Of a stretch of 64,000 nucleotides of DNA, positions 1 through 10,832 are shown in pieces (the stretch's first letter is position 1; each line of letters begins with the position of its first letter). Below the pieces are notes generated by a model, which made no database searches, was not told the origin of the DNA, and saw only the letters and a list, made by a program, of their open reading frames with translations. The translations under genes were made by a program, and so were the position numbers. Source of the DNA: Pseudo-nitzschia pungens (taxonomy: Eukaryota > Bacillariophyta > Bacillariophyceae > Bacillariales > Bacillariaceae); contig CM074760.1 of NCBI GenBank assembly GCA_037355855.1, positions 1,976,501-2,040,500 of the forward strand, read 5' to 3'.

Positions 1-274
1 TCTTTTCTCCTTTCGATTCGTCGGTGGATTTAGGGTGTTGAACATCAACATTCGGCAATGCAAGATTATTACACGATTCCTCATCTTCAGAGAGTGAATA
101 AGTGATGGCTGCCTCAATCACGGGATATGAAGTAGCCGCATTTTTGTTCATCGATTCCTTGGCAGAACTGGATCGGAAAATTCCATCACTCTTCTTTCTT
201 TTGACCATCGACGATCTTGGCAATGAACCGGATCGCCTCTTCTGGCTTCTAAAGATCTTGAGTAGTTTTGGCAT
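1..274 (-). CDS. 5' end of an unknown protein, cut by the left edge
   Basis: An open frame on the minus strand starts with ATG at 274-272 and stays open for 91 codons to the window edge. The product begins MPKLLKIFRSQKRR and is rich in Ser, Lys and Arg for about 40 residues. It then becomes acidic (LSEDEESCN) and ends in a polar stretch. No domain is recognisable. The basic, Ser-rich start followed by an acidic linker looks like the disordered N-terminus of a larger diatom protein. Only the beginning is here, so function cannot be given. The lack of stops over 91 codons and protein-like codon choice favour a real gene, but a chance open frame is not excluded. Confidence 0.55.
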   Translation of the reverse strand, partial: MPKLLKIFRSQKRRSGSLPRSSMVKRKKSDGIFRSSSAKESMNKNAATSYPVIEAAITYSLSEDEESCNNLALPNVDVQHPKSTDESKGEK

Positions 275-1472
275 TCTTTCTTTTCCTAGTTGGTCTCTAA
301 GGAGCAAAGGTTGTATATCCACGAAGAAATCCTTTCTTTGTCTAAAGTTTGCATTGAGCAAAATGTGATGACTACCGCTTTTCTAGTACTAGGAAACGGA
401 GAGAGAGAGAGATGCTTGCCGACAGAAAGAAAGAAAGAAAGAAAGAATGAATGGCATTATTTTTCTCTGATTTTGGCGATCTTGTTCTGGGACGAAGCAA
501 CGGTTAAAGTCCGCGACCAAGCAAGGAGTGCATGATTTATTCAGGCTGTTCTCATTTTTTCAACAACAACAGCGTCGTGCTGTCGTGTGTAACGGGTCAC
601 GGGTCGATGGTTACGGGTCACGCGTCACGCTTCTCAAGCGTCACGGATCGGTGCAAAATCGTACGGGTAAATTGCTAATGGATGCGTTCGAGCACAAATC
701 GTAGTACGAAGTAATTACGTACAAGCACGTACGAACTTCTATTGTTAGGAAGTATTATTAGGACGTATTACGAAGTACGAAGTACTTTTAAGTTACTAGT
801 ACGAAGTAAGGTAAGGCACCTTCTATTATTGTTACGAAGTACAGAGTTATTTTTTGTTTCGCTCGGTATTGAGTAAGTTAATCTTATGTAAGGCGTTTTT
901 GTCACCGACTCAATTGACACAGGTGCATTCATTTGGGCGTTACAAGAAGTAAGATAAAATACGAAGGAACAGTGAAGAATCTTCTTTTTTTTTAAAAATT
1001 AGTACAGTAAGAGTACCGTAACCTTACTTCGTGTTCATCAGAGCAAATAGAAGTAATAGAGCAAAGGATCCAGTCGTTCTCGCATCATGTCTCGTATTAT
1101 GTCTCGTATCATGATTACCTAGTACGAGTATGTTAGTGTTGACGAGCACTCCGACGACTCAGTCCATACGAGATGTACATGGTGCCGCTAACCTTACGTA
1201 ACCTGTACAGGTTTGCTTGTCTTCGGTCACGAGTAGGACGGATAGTGTACGCTAAGGCACGAGTAAGGTTACCCTGAGCTTCGTTACGAGTACGGTAACC
1301 TTACTTGTAAGGTTCTTACGATATTCGTTTCGGTCTGCATCCTATCTTTTTCTTGTCCTCTGTTATTCAACTGATCTTACCTTTGCACTGGAAGAACGAT
1401 TTTAGGGACGCAACACCATAACGCACTTACAACGAAGCAACCCCTCGTCTTTCCAATCATTTCCAATCAAAC
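275..1472. other. Spacer rich in TACGAAGTA and GTAACCTTAC words
   Basis: No gene is seen. A short (GAAA) microsatellite lies near 426-446. CGGGTCAC-type repeats lie at about 592-630. From 690 to 1010 the quasi-palindrome TACGAAGTA recurs at least five times. From 1170 to 1320 the AAGGTTAC/GTAACCTT word family appears in both orientations. Confidence 0.6.
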
Positions 1473-1949
1473 ATGAACGAGGGATCGATGTAAGAGGAAA
1501 TGGAATGCTTTTCGCTGGTAAAAAAATGAGTTCCAGCCCCATACTGATTTCCGAGTAAATTGCTCTCACGCTGCTGTTTTTTCGATTGAACGTCGGCATC
1601 ATATTGGATTCCTTTACTCTCTGCCATCTCCCCTCCACTACACTACAGATATCTTCGAATTAAACGCCTTAACCAGACGTATTTCGTCATTTGTAACGAG
1701 GACGACACAATTGGTTACCTGAAAGAACAGATATCGCTAGCGACGAAAAAGGAAACAAAAGCAGAGCACATGAGAATTATCCTGCCAACGGATAATTCAC
1801 CATTGGATGACGACTCCGAGAAAATTTCAAAATACGAGGGTTTGAAAAACCAGTCGGAGCTTTATGTTGTATTCCAAATTTCCGACGACGAATGGGAAGG
1901 CGTGCATGTGGAAGATACGGATAAAGCGATGGGAGGGGATGATCCTTAA
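1473..1949 (+). CDS. ELOB: Elongin-B-like ubiquitin-fold protein, two exons
   Basis: Exon 1 is only 17 nt (1473-1489, MNEGS plus two bases). The intron runs 1490-1648 (GTAAGA to CACTACAG) and exon 2 is 1649-1949, giving 105 residues. The product has a ubiquitin fold like elongin B: an N-terminal strand (YLRIKRLNQTYF), a DDTIGYLKEQI helix, an ILPTDNSPLDDD loop, then LYVVFQISDDEWEGVHVED. The last segment lines up with the elongin-B region that reads GLAFRADDTFEALCIEP in animals. In known systems elongin B binds elongin C to form the adaptor of cullin E3 ligases and the elongin elongation factor, in the nucleus and cytosol. The family is about 118 aa, so length fits. The joined reading frame and the match support the splice model. 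Another ubiquitin-like protein is possible. Confidence 0.72.
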
Positions 1950-2231
1950 ATTGACCTTCATTAGCGAGGATGGAGGTCGGAATCAAAATGAAATAACGCC
2001 GACAAGAAAGTCGACACTGACTCTTCAGTGAAAATTGTTCGCCTTACTTCAATTAAGTTTATCGCAGTGCAACTAATTATTGATTGACGAGTGGGATCAG
2101 ATCGACTGCGCCATCTGGTAGCCTCATCGTTTATAACCCTCCATATCACCTCTGAAAGAAGCCCCCAGAGTCATTCAATTCGAGACAACATGTTTCGGGA
2201 GATGGAAATACAGTAATTATTATTGTTCTTC

Positions 2232-5200
2232 TTAGTTTTGAATCATATGAGAATCAAAACAAAATGATATCATCTTGTCTAAGTTGTCGCACACGCGCTG
2301 GCTCTGTACATCTCCTGAAAGCTGCGAAATTTCCTTCCAATGGCCTCGCATAGCATCTCGGGTCATTGGTACTGTCTTGTTATCCAAAAAGGTCAGGAAG
2401 TAACAAACGTCGGATTTCACGGGCCCGTCCAGTTCCAAAAATAATTTTCCCGCAGCGGTGATTCTATAACTATTGTTACCCCCCGAATCTGCTGTTTTTA
2501 TATTCTCCACTCTAGGAAACATGAGGTGTGGTAGATCTAAAGACTCATTGTCAGGTAACTGCGCCTTGTACCAATCTTGCTCAACGAGAAAACTGTACAT
2601 TTTTGGCAAATCGAGTTCTCTAGCAGTCAATGCTTCGGGTTCACCTCTCACCGATGCAAGTGTCAACAACGATTTGCAGACCTTTTCCAATTTGTTTTGA
2701 TATCGGCGAATGAATCCTGTTAATCTATCCGCTTCCAGAAGCATAGGGTGCATAGGGTGTGCGTGTTGAAGCGACGGTGATGGAAATGGTGGTGGTAAAT
2801 TCATCGAAAAGCCAACGCAGTCTACAGTACGATCTTCCATATTTTGCTGGCACTTCTCTGATTGCGCTGATTTTCCCACATGGTTCCCATCGGTACACCT
2901 TTCACTGCTAGGTGTTTGATTCAATGATAAGGCTTGAACTCGAGAAATTGCTTTGGTATTGGAATGTCCGTTCTCGATAGTTGCGTAAACGATTTTCACA
3001 TTTTGTGGCAGGCGTGACGCTTCAATGGTCTCTTCTGCCACAGAATCGATGGAATGTGTCCTATCAAGTCCATCGGAACTTTTGATCACACTTGACGTCC
3101 CATTCCTGATAGCTAGAGCTCGGTTTCTGGCTTCTTCAGCTTTTCGCCTTTTTTCCGCAATAGCCCTAGTAGGACTTCTCGCATCACGAGGATTGGCTCC
3201 TACTGTTGTACGTATCGTTCCAAATCTTTCCTCTACGTTTCGAGTTTTTGTGAATTCTTTTTCTGCATTTTGTTCTTTCGCTTTCAAGGCAGCGCCTAAA
3301 AACTTCATGCGTGAATGTTCATCTACTTTCGGCGAATCAAATATATCAGCTGAGTTCAGAGAAGCGGTTTCTTCAAATGATTCAGGATGCTGAAAACGTG
3401 CCGAGTGATTAGATGTGGTCTTAGCTTGTTCATCAAAAGATTTAAGCTGCCTCTCCTTGCCTTGGGATTCCTTCGATTTGTCACTTCCTTCACCCACTTT
3501 TGCACATTCAATCTTGCTGCGTTCATTGCTGGCGCGCACAAGTTCTTTCCGACCAAGATCATACTCATCAAGTAATTTCTTTCCCTCAGATGCTAGCCAT
3601 TTGTCATTTTCAATTCTAGTGCTTTCAAGATCATTCTTCAGTTTCGATAATCTTTCACTCTCGGTTTGGTAAAAATACTGGATCTGTCGAATCTCTATTC
3701 TCAAGCGTTCTTGACTCTCGCATGTATTTAATTCTAGCTGGCATTGTTCTTGCTCAACTTCTGCTTGCAGGTTGTTTAGATTGTCCGTCAAAACAACTCC
3801 TTCTTCCTGGAGTTCCTGTATGTCTTCCTTAATATCCTCAATATCCTCTTCGAGCTCCATTTCTTTCAATTTGAATTCCACTAGTTTCATCTTCCTTTGT
3901 TTTTCCTCCTCTAATTCAATCTTTCTTGAACTACCCCCAAAATCAAACCAACTCGTTCTCGTTTCTTCAATAACAGGGTCTTTGTCAATCTCATCCATCC
4001 CTATTCGTTCTAATTCAAGATTTGCGACAGCGCTACACAATTGTTCTTGAAGTGTTTTGGTTTGTTCGATCACACGTTGCTGATCTGCAAGCAAGCATTC
4101 CTTCCTCTGTTTTCCGTCATTTTCTATTCGGTTCCTTTCCTGCTCACGATGAACCGTGAGTTCATTCAACTCCCTTCCCACACGCTCCAGTTCTGACACA
4201 AGACCCGATTCTAAATTGATTAATGCTGCACCAATTGTTTCTCTTTCGTTCAGATATTTTTCTTTGAGTCGCGAGGCCTCTTTGTTCAAATGAGCCTCTG
4301 CAATTCTGTGACTTTCTTCTAGCCTCTGAGAATCTGCTAAGGCTTTACTCGCATCGATCTTCTTTCTCTCTGTGAAACCAACTATATCATCCTCTAGCTT
4401 CTGTTTATCGAGTCCCCCATTGGATTCCAAAGTCAGTGACATTTCTGTTAGCCTTGTGTCTTCCTCAAATCTACTTTTAGCTTCATTATCCAACCGATTC
4501 ATTTTGTTTGAGTCTACCTTAACCCCAAAATTTTCCCTACCCAACCCTGTATTCCTCGCTTCTGTTGTTTTTCGTATTGGTGTGAACTGTTGCTTGCATT
4601 CCATTTCAAAGTCGTCAACCGGTTCCTCATTTTTCGAATCCAGCTTTATTGATTGATTTAAGGATGCCGTACAGCTATCATCACCGTTGTCTTCGTCAGC
4701 CGAAGAAGCTTCGGTGTTAACGTCAATTTCTTCGCGTAGTGACGAAGGCAATGATATTGCTGTTAAAGAAGAATCTCCAGATCTCTTAAACAGACACCCT
4801 ACGTTGGCTTCATCAATAGCTACGTCAACAGTCATATTGATCACGTAGTCATCGAGCTCATTAACGTGAGAGTTTCCACCAAATACAAGCGCTGCTTCAA
4901 GCAGAGCTGATTCATATTTCATCGGAAAACCTTCTTCACCATCCGAATAGAAATGCCCTGCTTCCTGAAAAAGGGAAGAATCAATTATCGATTTCGCAAC
5001 AGATGGATAATACACAAAGTCATCCGTGTCAACATTGAAATATTTCTTCACGAAAACCAATCTATTTGCAGCTCTCAGTAGAGCTTCAATTGCTTCGTCT
5101 CCGATCATCTCGTCCATGTTATTCTTTTCGGCATGTTCGATCACAGCAAGCAAATCGTTTCTTATCCTTCTGTTCCTTATTTTCTTCTCGGCTTCAAGCT

Positions 5201-7349
5201 TTGTTGACGACGGTTCACTTTCATGTTGGTGTTTGTTTCCATTGAGTGCGTCATCAAGTGAGACAGACTCTTCATCGTCCAGGACCACCTTCACAGTAGC
5301 TCTCTGAACAAAACTTTCCTCCTCATCAACTTCGTTGATATCTCCTCTGAGTCGCGAAGCTGCAACGCTGCAGAGAGCTGTTGTAACATCAAAGGGGAAC
5401 TCTCCGTCGAAGCTTTTCTCTGCCTCTTCTATGAGTGAAAAATCGCTCAGTGCTTTGGCAACAGAAGGATAATATATATCCCCGCCTTTCTTTGTATCAT
5501 AATATTTCTTCGTCAAAGCTGTTTTCAAAGATCCTGCTTGCAGAGCAATAACAAATTCCTTCCCAATCTCAGCTTCAAGCTCACACTTTTCTGTCTCTTC
5601 AATGATACTCTTCAAGCTCTCTTCTATCTTGTGCTTCCTCCATTCAATCTCCTTGACATCTTTGACATTTTTTCTTGATTTCTGCTGCGACTTGCTGTCT
5701 GCTTTTCGACTAACATCTGTTTCTTTGACCGGTTCCGAAGGAGGCATTGAACCAGTTTTCCCTCCATAGCTGGATGAAGCCTGGGAGGAAAGCTGTTTTT
5801 CGTTGATATGATCATTTTGGTTCTCGACGCAGTCATTCGCAACGACAGTTGACTTTGCGTCATCCTCTTTCAAGATATTGCATGTTCCTATTTCGGAGGC
5901 TCCCTTTGTCTCGCTATTCAAGGGCGAGTGAGGGCTTGAACTCTGGTCGTGGATACTGACACCATTTGAGTCATTAAAGGTTTCTGAATTCTCTCTCGTA
6001 GAATCGATTCCGATTTCACCATCTTTGTTCGACCGAGTGTTCGAATTGGAGAAAATATCCTCGCCATCGTTCATACCTAAATCCTTGCGTGCCAGCAGCT
6101 TTTCTGCTTCATTTTCATCAATTACCTGCAGAACTTGATTGTGGCTATTGGCATTTTTCTCTGATAAAGATTTGATATCCGTCGAGTCTTTTTCGTTGTC
6201 GGGAATGGCTTCGGAACATGATGTCTTGGTTGGGTTGGAATTGCTATTCAATCCTACTTTTTGCATCACTCGATACGAACTGCTTTTAGCCGCAAAAAGT
6301 GCAGCTAAAGACTTCACTTTGCTTCCGGGCGGATTCATTCCTTGGTCTTGTGAAATACGCATCGAATGATTCGATTCATCGGCACAACTATCGTTCGGGT
6401 GCTGTTGTACTTCTTCATTTTCACCGTCAGTGGGATTCATATTTGAATTTTCCTCATCATTGCCAACGTTGCTGTTGCACAGCCCGCCTTCTACGAATTG
6501 ATTTGTGTGGAGTAGGTACCAATGATAGTTTTTCAGATACCTGTAGAGATATTTGGGTGTTGACCTTCTCAACATAGTATCGATGTCGTGGTCTGGATTG
6601 TTGTCACCATAGATGCTATGACAGAGCTGGCGGCATGCTTCCTCATAATCTTCTGGATCATCTGCAAAGCGCTCCAGCCACTTACATACTTTCAGCGTTT
6701 TGCCATCAATATTAATCGATGCATGATCTTCGAATGATTCCTCTATGACTTCGTATTCATAAACATCGCTGTCGCTATCAATGTCCTCACTCGCACCGCG
6801 TGTAGCATTTGGATTGTTTTTCTTCACCATATCATGGTATTGATCCTTTAGATTGTCGTATAAGTCTCGTAAATCGTATCTCTGAATCATACTTTCCGGG
6901 TATTGTAGTTTCGGATACACCAACGTCATCAGTTTCCTACATTCTTTTTCGTAGTCAATCGATTCCCAATCCATAGACTTTTGCGACGGTCCATTTGTTG
7001 AAGTGCAACTTTCTAATTTGGAATCCGAAAGAGGGAGATTGTCACTATTACTATCACCGTTCATTGATGGACCGGAACCCTGACTGCTGCTACTGCAGCT
7101 GATCTCTATCACTGATGAGGTGTCGTCGCGTTTGTTTTGGGTACCACTTTCTGTGTTCAGGATGTTTCCGTTGTCTTCGGCCGCACCCGTTCTCTTCCTA
7201 GAACTACCCACATTCGTATCGTCGCTGCCATCGTCGCTGTCTGATTCGATCACTTCTTCCCAAAATTCTTCTTCTGATGATTCATAGGAAATCTCGTCAA
7301 ACTCAATGTTGTCCGGATTCGTGCCTGCTTCGTTTCCGTTTCCATCCAT
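2232..7349 (-). CDS. 1705-residue acidic coiled-coil protein with two duplicated modules
   Basis: This is one uninterrupted exon. Residues 1-130 are acidic and disordered. Residues about 130-180 (YEKECRKLMTLVYPKL) and 225-285 (YEEACRQLCHSIYGDN) look like two copies of one small helical module. A long low-complexity Ser/Asn/Asp linker follows. Two copies of a second module come next, near 610-700 and 745-830. Both contain a KKYY/VKKYF-x-YYPSVAK core followed by an FPFDVTTAL/FPMKYESAL segment. Residues about 970-1330 form a long charged coiled coil. The last 170 residues look globular, beginning ADRLTGFIRRYQNKL and ending SFCFDSHMIQN. The size and layout suggest a scaffold or tether, but that is inference. 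I recognise no named family. A start further upstream is not needed, because the ATG at 7349 opens an acidic disordered N-terminus. Confidence 0.85.
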   Translation of the reverse strand: MDGNGNEAGTNPDNIEFDEISYESSEEEFWEEVIESDSDDGSDDTNVGSSRKRTGAAEDNGNILNTESGTQNKRDDTSSVIEISCSSSSQGSGPSMNGDSNSDNLPLSDSKLESCTSTNGPSQKSMDWESIDYEKECRKLMTLVYPKLQYPESMIQRYDLRDLYDNLKDQYHDMVKKNNPNATRGASEDIDSDSDVYEYEVIEESFEDHASINIDGKTLKVCKWLERFADDPEDYEEACRQLCHSIYGDNNPDHDIDTMLRRSTPKYLYRYLKNYHWYLLHTNQFVEGGLCNSNVGNDEENSNMNPTDGENEEVQQHPNDSCADESNHSMRISQDQGMNPPGSKVKSLAALFAAKSSSYRVMQKVGLNSNSNPTKTSCSEAIPDNEKDSTDIKSLSEKNANSHNQVLQVIDENEAEKLLARKDLGMNDGEDIFSNSNTRSNKDGEIGIDSTRENSETFNDSNGVSIHDQSSSPHSPLNSETKGASEIGTCNILKEDDAKSTVVANDCVENQNDHINEKQLSSQASSSYGGKTGSMPPSEPVKETDVSRKADSKSQQKSRKNVKDVKEIEWRKHKIEESLKSIIEETEKCELEAEIGKEFVIALQAGSLKTALTKKYYDTKKGGDIYYPSVAKALSDFSLIEEAEKSFDGEFPFDVTTALCSVAASRLRGDINEVDEEESFVQRATVKVVLDDEESVSLDDALNGNKHQHESEPSSTKLEAEKKIRNRRIRNDLLAVIEHAEKNNMDEMIGDEAIEALLRAANRLVFVKKYFNVDTDDFVYYPSVAKSIIDSSLFQEAGHFYSDGEEGFPMKYESALLEAALVFGGNSHVNELDDYVINMTVDVAIDEANVGCLFKRSGDSSLTAISLPSSLREEIDVNTEASSADEDNGDDSCTASLNQSIKLDSKNEEPVDDFEMECKQQFTPIRKTTEARNTGLGRENFGVKVDSNKMNRLDNEAKSRFEEDTRLTEMSLTLESNGGLDKQKLEDDIVGFTERKKIDASKALADSQRLEESHRIAEAHLNKEASRLKEKYLNERETIGAALINLESGLVSELERVGRELNELTVHREQERNRIENDGKQRKECLLADQQRVIEQTKTLQEQLCSAVANLELERIGMDEIDKDPVIEETRTSWFDFGGSSRKIELEEEKQRKMKLVEFKLKEMELEEDIEDIKEDIQELQEEGVVLTDNLNNLQAEVEQEQCQLELNTCESQERLRIEIRQIQYFYQTESERLSKLKNDLESTRIENDKWLASEGKKLLDEYDLGRKELVRASNERSKIECAKVGEGSDKSKESQGKERQLKSFDEQAKTTSNHSARFQHPESFEETASLNSADIFDSPKVDEHSRMKFLGAALKAKEQNAEKEFTKTRNVEERFGTIRTTVGANPRDARSPTRAIAEKRRKAEEARNRALAIRNGTSSVIKSSDGLDRTHSIDSVAEETIEASRLPQNVKIVYATIENGHSNTKAISRVQALSLNQTPSSERCTDGNHVGKSAQSEKCQQNMEDRTVDCVGFSMNLPPPFPSPSLQHAHPMHPMLLEADRLTGFIRRYQNKLEKVCKSLLTLASVRGEPEALTARELDLPKMYSFLVEQDWYKAQLPDNESLDLPHLMFPRVENIKTADSGGNNSYRITAAGKLFLELDGPVKSDVCYFLTFLDNKTVPMTRDAMRGHWKEISQLSGDVQSQRVCDNLDKMISFCFDSHMIQN

Positions 7350-8773
7350 AATTTTTCCTCTCTAGCGTCTCTCAATGTGACAGTCGTCTTTTGTCGAATG
7401 TGAACTTCGTGTCTTGGGCTTCACAGACTATACTCCAGGGTTGATACGATGTGGAAGTCCACTGGAAGTCGATGGATACCCTCGATAGGCACGCAGCGAA
7501 AATTGCAGTCAAGCTAACTTGCAGACCCCAAAGATTTTCTGGGTTTGACGAATAAGCCTTTCTCGTACGTTAAAAATGGAATTGTTGTGGAAACGATTAT
7601 TTATGCTTGCTAGTTCAATGCTGCGTCCATCGTACTGGTCAACTCTTACTCGTACAATAATTTTACCACTGGCTGGGTGTTGTCCCTTGAGATTATTTTT
7701 AGTGAATTTCTTTACAACTAAGGTCGGTCTTCCTTCTAAAAAGGCTGCTTTTAGAATCACGAAGGTAGGGTTTACGTGTATTACGAAGTAATAATTGCTG
7801 CCATGTTGCTTTTCGTTGAATGGATCAGTCATTCAAATACCCTCAAACTATGAATTCTGATGGCGACCGCAATAGTAATAATTTGGGTCATCCATCTATG
7901 TCTATTTTTTGCATCCTACTATTTTTACGAGTATAAGAACCAAACTCGGCGTGTACACGTAACCTTACCGTATCTTTCCTCTTACGAAAAAGTTTGGCAT
8001 AAAGTCTCATCGAGTCAGTCAGTCGTCTCACAATATTATTATCAATATCGGCATTTCCGCCCGTATTCAGTATTGAGTAATGGGTAATTCGTATGTGTAC
8101 AGTAACCTTATGTAAGCTGAAGCTTACTGTTTTGTTTCATCGCAGTTGGTGATGATTCTCATCATCGTACTCGTAAGGTTAGCTGGTTACAATACTTGTA
8201 CGTATTCTGGTTCCGAAATTCATTGTAGAATCAGTCTCAAAATAGATCAAATAATAATAAGAGATGATTGATTCGAATCAATGATGACTCTGACATTGCT
8301 GAATCACTCCCCTGGTACGAGGACCTTTGATTGAACTTCAATACCTTCCAAAAACCAAGATAGCCTGATCAGTGGTACTAGTTTGTATATGATTCAAAGG
8401 CTGACACAGGGTCACCAAAAAAATGATGGCTTTGTCTCCTTTCTCCGAAACATGAATACTGAATACAGTTTCGCATTTTGAACGAAGAATTGGCCAATGA
8501 TGAATTCGTGGGACTGTTGGTAAAGCATGATAATACAAATGCAAAGATGAAGCATGGCAAGGAAAGGGAACACTTCCATTAATAACGCGATGCCATCTCA
8601 AGCATCATGGTTTCATTTCGGATAAAAGTAAGATAAAAACGGACCCAGAGGAGTTGAGTTCCTTTCCAAGAAATTATGATGGAATTCTAATTCTTCGTGA
8701 CAGTAGCAATTATGAATTGAAACGAAACCAAAGCTGACATGTCTTACAACCATTATCACTGTTGTTATTCGTT
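7350..8773. other. Spacer, no convincing gene
   Basis: It holds the 5' flank of the 1705-aa gene and AT-rich sequence with GTAACCTTAC words (near 7960 and 8100), an AAGGTTAG near 8176 and one TACGAAGTA (7786). A 107-codon minus-strand frame at 7509-7832 contains these same spacer words and no domain, so I do not call it a gene. Confidence 0.5.
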
Positions 8774-9754
8774 TCAATATCCGTATCGGTTTTGGTCCAC
8801 CCAGCCTTGGTGGTTCGGTTGATCGGAAGACCGGACCGCAGTGAACGAAGCAACTACCGGACGACAAAATCGTCTCCACCATGGGAAATCATCCCCCTCT
8901 GTACAAAGATCTCGAACTGTCAGTGTCCCATGTGTCATTCGATACGGATTGATCCCTCTTCGTCCCGGCAGCTGCCGATGGCCGGTTCCTGTGTGCCTGC
9001 CCCACACGCGGCAATGCATCGTCCACTGTACCGTCCGGAGCACGCGTTCCTCGGTTCCATCATCAAAGGTGGTGGTCCCACTTCCTTCTGATGTTTCTCT
9101 TCGTTCTGGTCGAAATACTCTCTGGCGAGGATCTGCCGTGATCGAGACCTGATCGTAGAAGCGATCTGTCACGCAGTACGGGTTCGCCAAAACCTTCCAA
9201 GAACCGCGAAGATCGAGCACTCCGGGCTCCGGCGTTCTCGTTTGAATACTGTATTTGCGAAACATGTTTGCAAACCGTTCGGGAATGGTTGGTGTAACTC
9301 CAGTTGTAGTGTCGCGCGAATTGTCGACATCCTGTGCAACGGTCGTTGTTACTTGTTTTGGCGTCAAGATGAAGGTCCCGTCCGAAGCCAGAGACAGTTT
9401 GCAATCCAACGAGGACCCCCATCGTTTCCGTTTTACGACCGGTACGGTCTTTCCGATTTTAGGCTCGTCATCCGAATTTCGGGTTGCTACCGAGTGCGAG
9501 GTGTACACCGACGGAAAGAGAAAGGAAGGGTCCATCCAATAGGCTCCTCGAATAGAAACATCCCATTCCCCAGTTGCTAGCTGGAAGGAAGTCACAGGTC
9601 GCGCGGCAACAAACATTGAACCTCCCCGATGGCAATTATTGTCCGACAAAAAAATCAAGCATACAGCCAAGACAAAAACATCAAACATCCAAGACGACGC
9701 TGTGTGTTTGACATTCCGATCCACCCTCATCGGAACGTTACAGGAATTAATCAA
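8774..9754 (-). CDS. Unknown protein with N-terminal membrane or signal segment
   Basis: A single-exon frame of 326 residues. After a polar start (MINSCNVPMRVDRNVKHTAS) comes a hydrophobic helix (WMFDVFVLAVCLIFL, about residues 22-36), fitting a signal anchor or, if translation starts at the inner Met of MFDVF, a signal peptide. The rest is Trp- and aromatic-containing and looks globular: TGEWDVSIRGAYWMDP near 62, KRWGSSLDCKLSLASDGTF near 110, LDLRGSWKVLANPYCVTDRFYD near 178, and a late FPWWRRFCRPVV. Alternating beta-type segments of the form G-x-W hint at a small beta-barrel fold, but I cannot name a family. It probably enters the secretory pathway or plastid. The opposite-strand frames over this gene are shadows. 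Confidence 0.7.
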   Translation of the reverse strand: MINSCNVPMRVDRNVKHTASSWMFDVFVLAVCLIFLSDNNCHRGGSMFVAARPVTSFQLATGEWDVSIRGAYWMDPSFLFPSVYTSHSVATRNSDDEPKIGKTVPVVKRKRWGSSLDCKLSLASDGTFILTPKQVTTTVAQDVDNSRDTTTGVTPTIPERFANMFRKYSIQTRTPEPGVLDLRGSWKVLANPYCVTDRFYDQVSITADPRQRVFRPERRETSEGSGTTTFDDGTEERVLRTVQWTMHCRVWGRHTGTGHRQLPGRRGINPYRMTHGTLTVRDLCTEGDDFPWWRRFCRPVVASFTAVRSSDQPNHQGWVDQNRYGY

Positions 9755-10832
9755 CGAGCGTACCGCACTCTTCTTCTACGGCGGGGCAATCACTCTGGAA
9801 TTGTCGACATTGATACCTATCTCGGCACTTTGTATCTCCTTCAGGGTGATGGTAACGGTAAGGTTCTGTTCTCGAACGTCGAACCATCGATCTGCATTTC
9901 CCGGTTCGTACTTCCGGAAAAAAAGGTGTCATCTATCGTACTTCGTACTTGCTCCTTCACTCGTACGTTTCTAAGAGTGGATACGTATGGTACTAGAAAA
10001 ACCGATCACAAAGGCACAAGGCACTTGGTGGCACTGATGGATGACTGGCAAGAGATTGTCATCACCACTACTTTTCAGAATGGATCACTTCTATCTTTTT
10101 TAAAAATGATGTTCCTGTGGCAATATGATGATGACGATGTGAAGTGATGATAGTGATAACAATAACAATAACAATTCTTGACTTTGTTTCTTGACACTTG
10201 CATTTGGATATGGTGGGGTAAAGGTTCCAACATGCTAATGCTGGAGAAGCTTTGATTGAGAAAGGACGGCTGTGGTTTAGTCGTGGCAGCAGTTCTTGAT
10301 TTTGAATGTGAATTATTAAGGGGAGAAAGCAGCACCAGCAACGATTCTTCAATAGTAGGATAGTTGGTTTCGAAGGAGTGATGTGACGACGATTCCTAAT
10401 ATGTTCTTCCAATAGGGGCCCAGCCAGCCCTTATCATTCTACCGTTGCTAAGGCTTCCACGGTTTGGTTTAGGTATGTTTCGACAATTCAATGTGCACTG
10501 TAATTGATAGTCAATCTATTGCCACCTATAACACCGGACACCAGCAGCAAAGAGATTTTTGTTGTTCTACTATTATGAAGTTTGTGCATTGTGATGTAAT
10601 TCAGTATCAAATTACCGGAGACACGATTTCCCAAATTCCCGTATGCTGGCCTTCGTCGTCCTTTTCTTTCTTGAAGTGAAAGAATGGTGCAGTTTCTCGT
10701 GTTGTCAAGAATTGTTCCGACGCAACAACTATCGGACGAAGGAGGACTACGTTCACCAAATCCGTTGGTACAATGATCGTTCGACCCAACGCCATTGATT
10801 CGACTTGACCCATCATTCGCCATCGGTGCAGT
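9755..10832. other. Spacer between two minus-strand genes
   Basis: No gene is supported. A short AAC/AATAAC-rich stretch lies at about 10155-10175. The minus-strand frame at 10488-10823 has no recognisable features and probably covers the 3' UTR of the U2AF35 gene. Confidence 0.5.

Noticed and set aside
7509..7832. 107-codon minus-strand frame
   Set aside because: Built partly from spacer words, with no recognisable fold.
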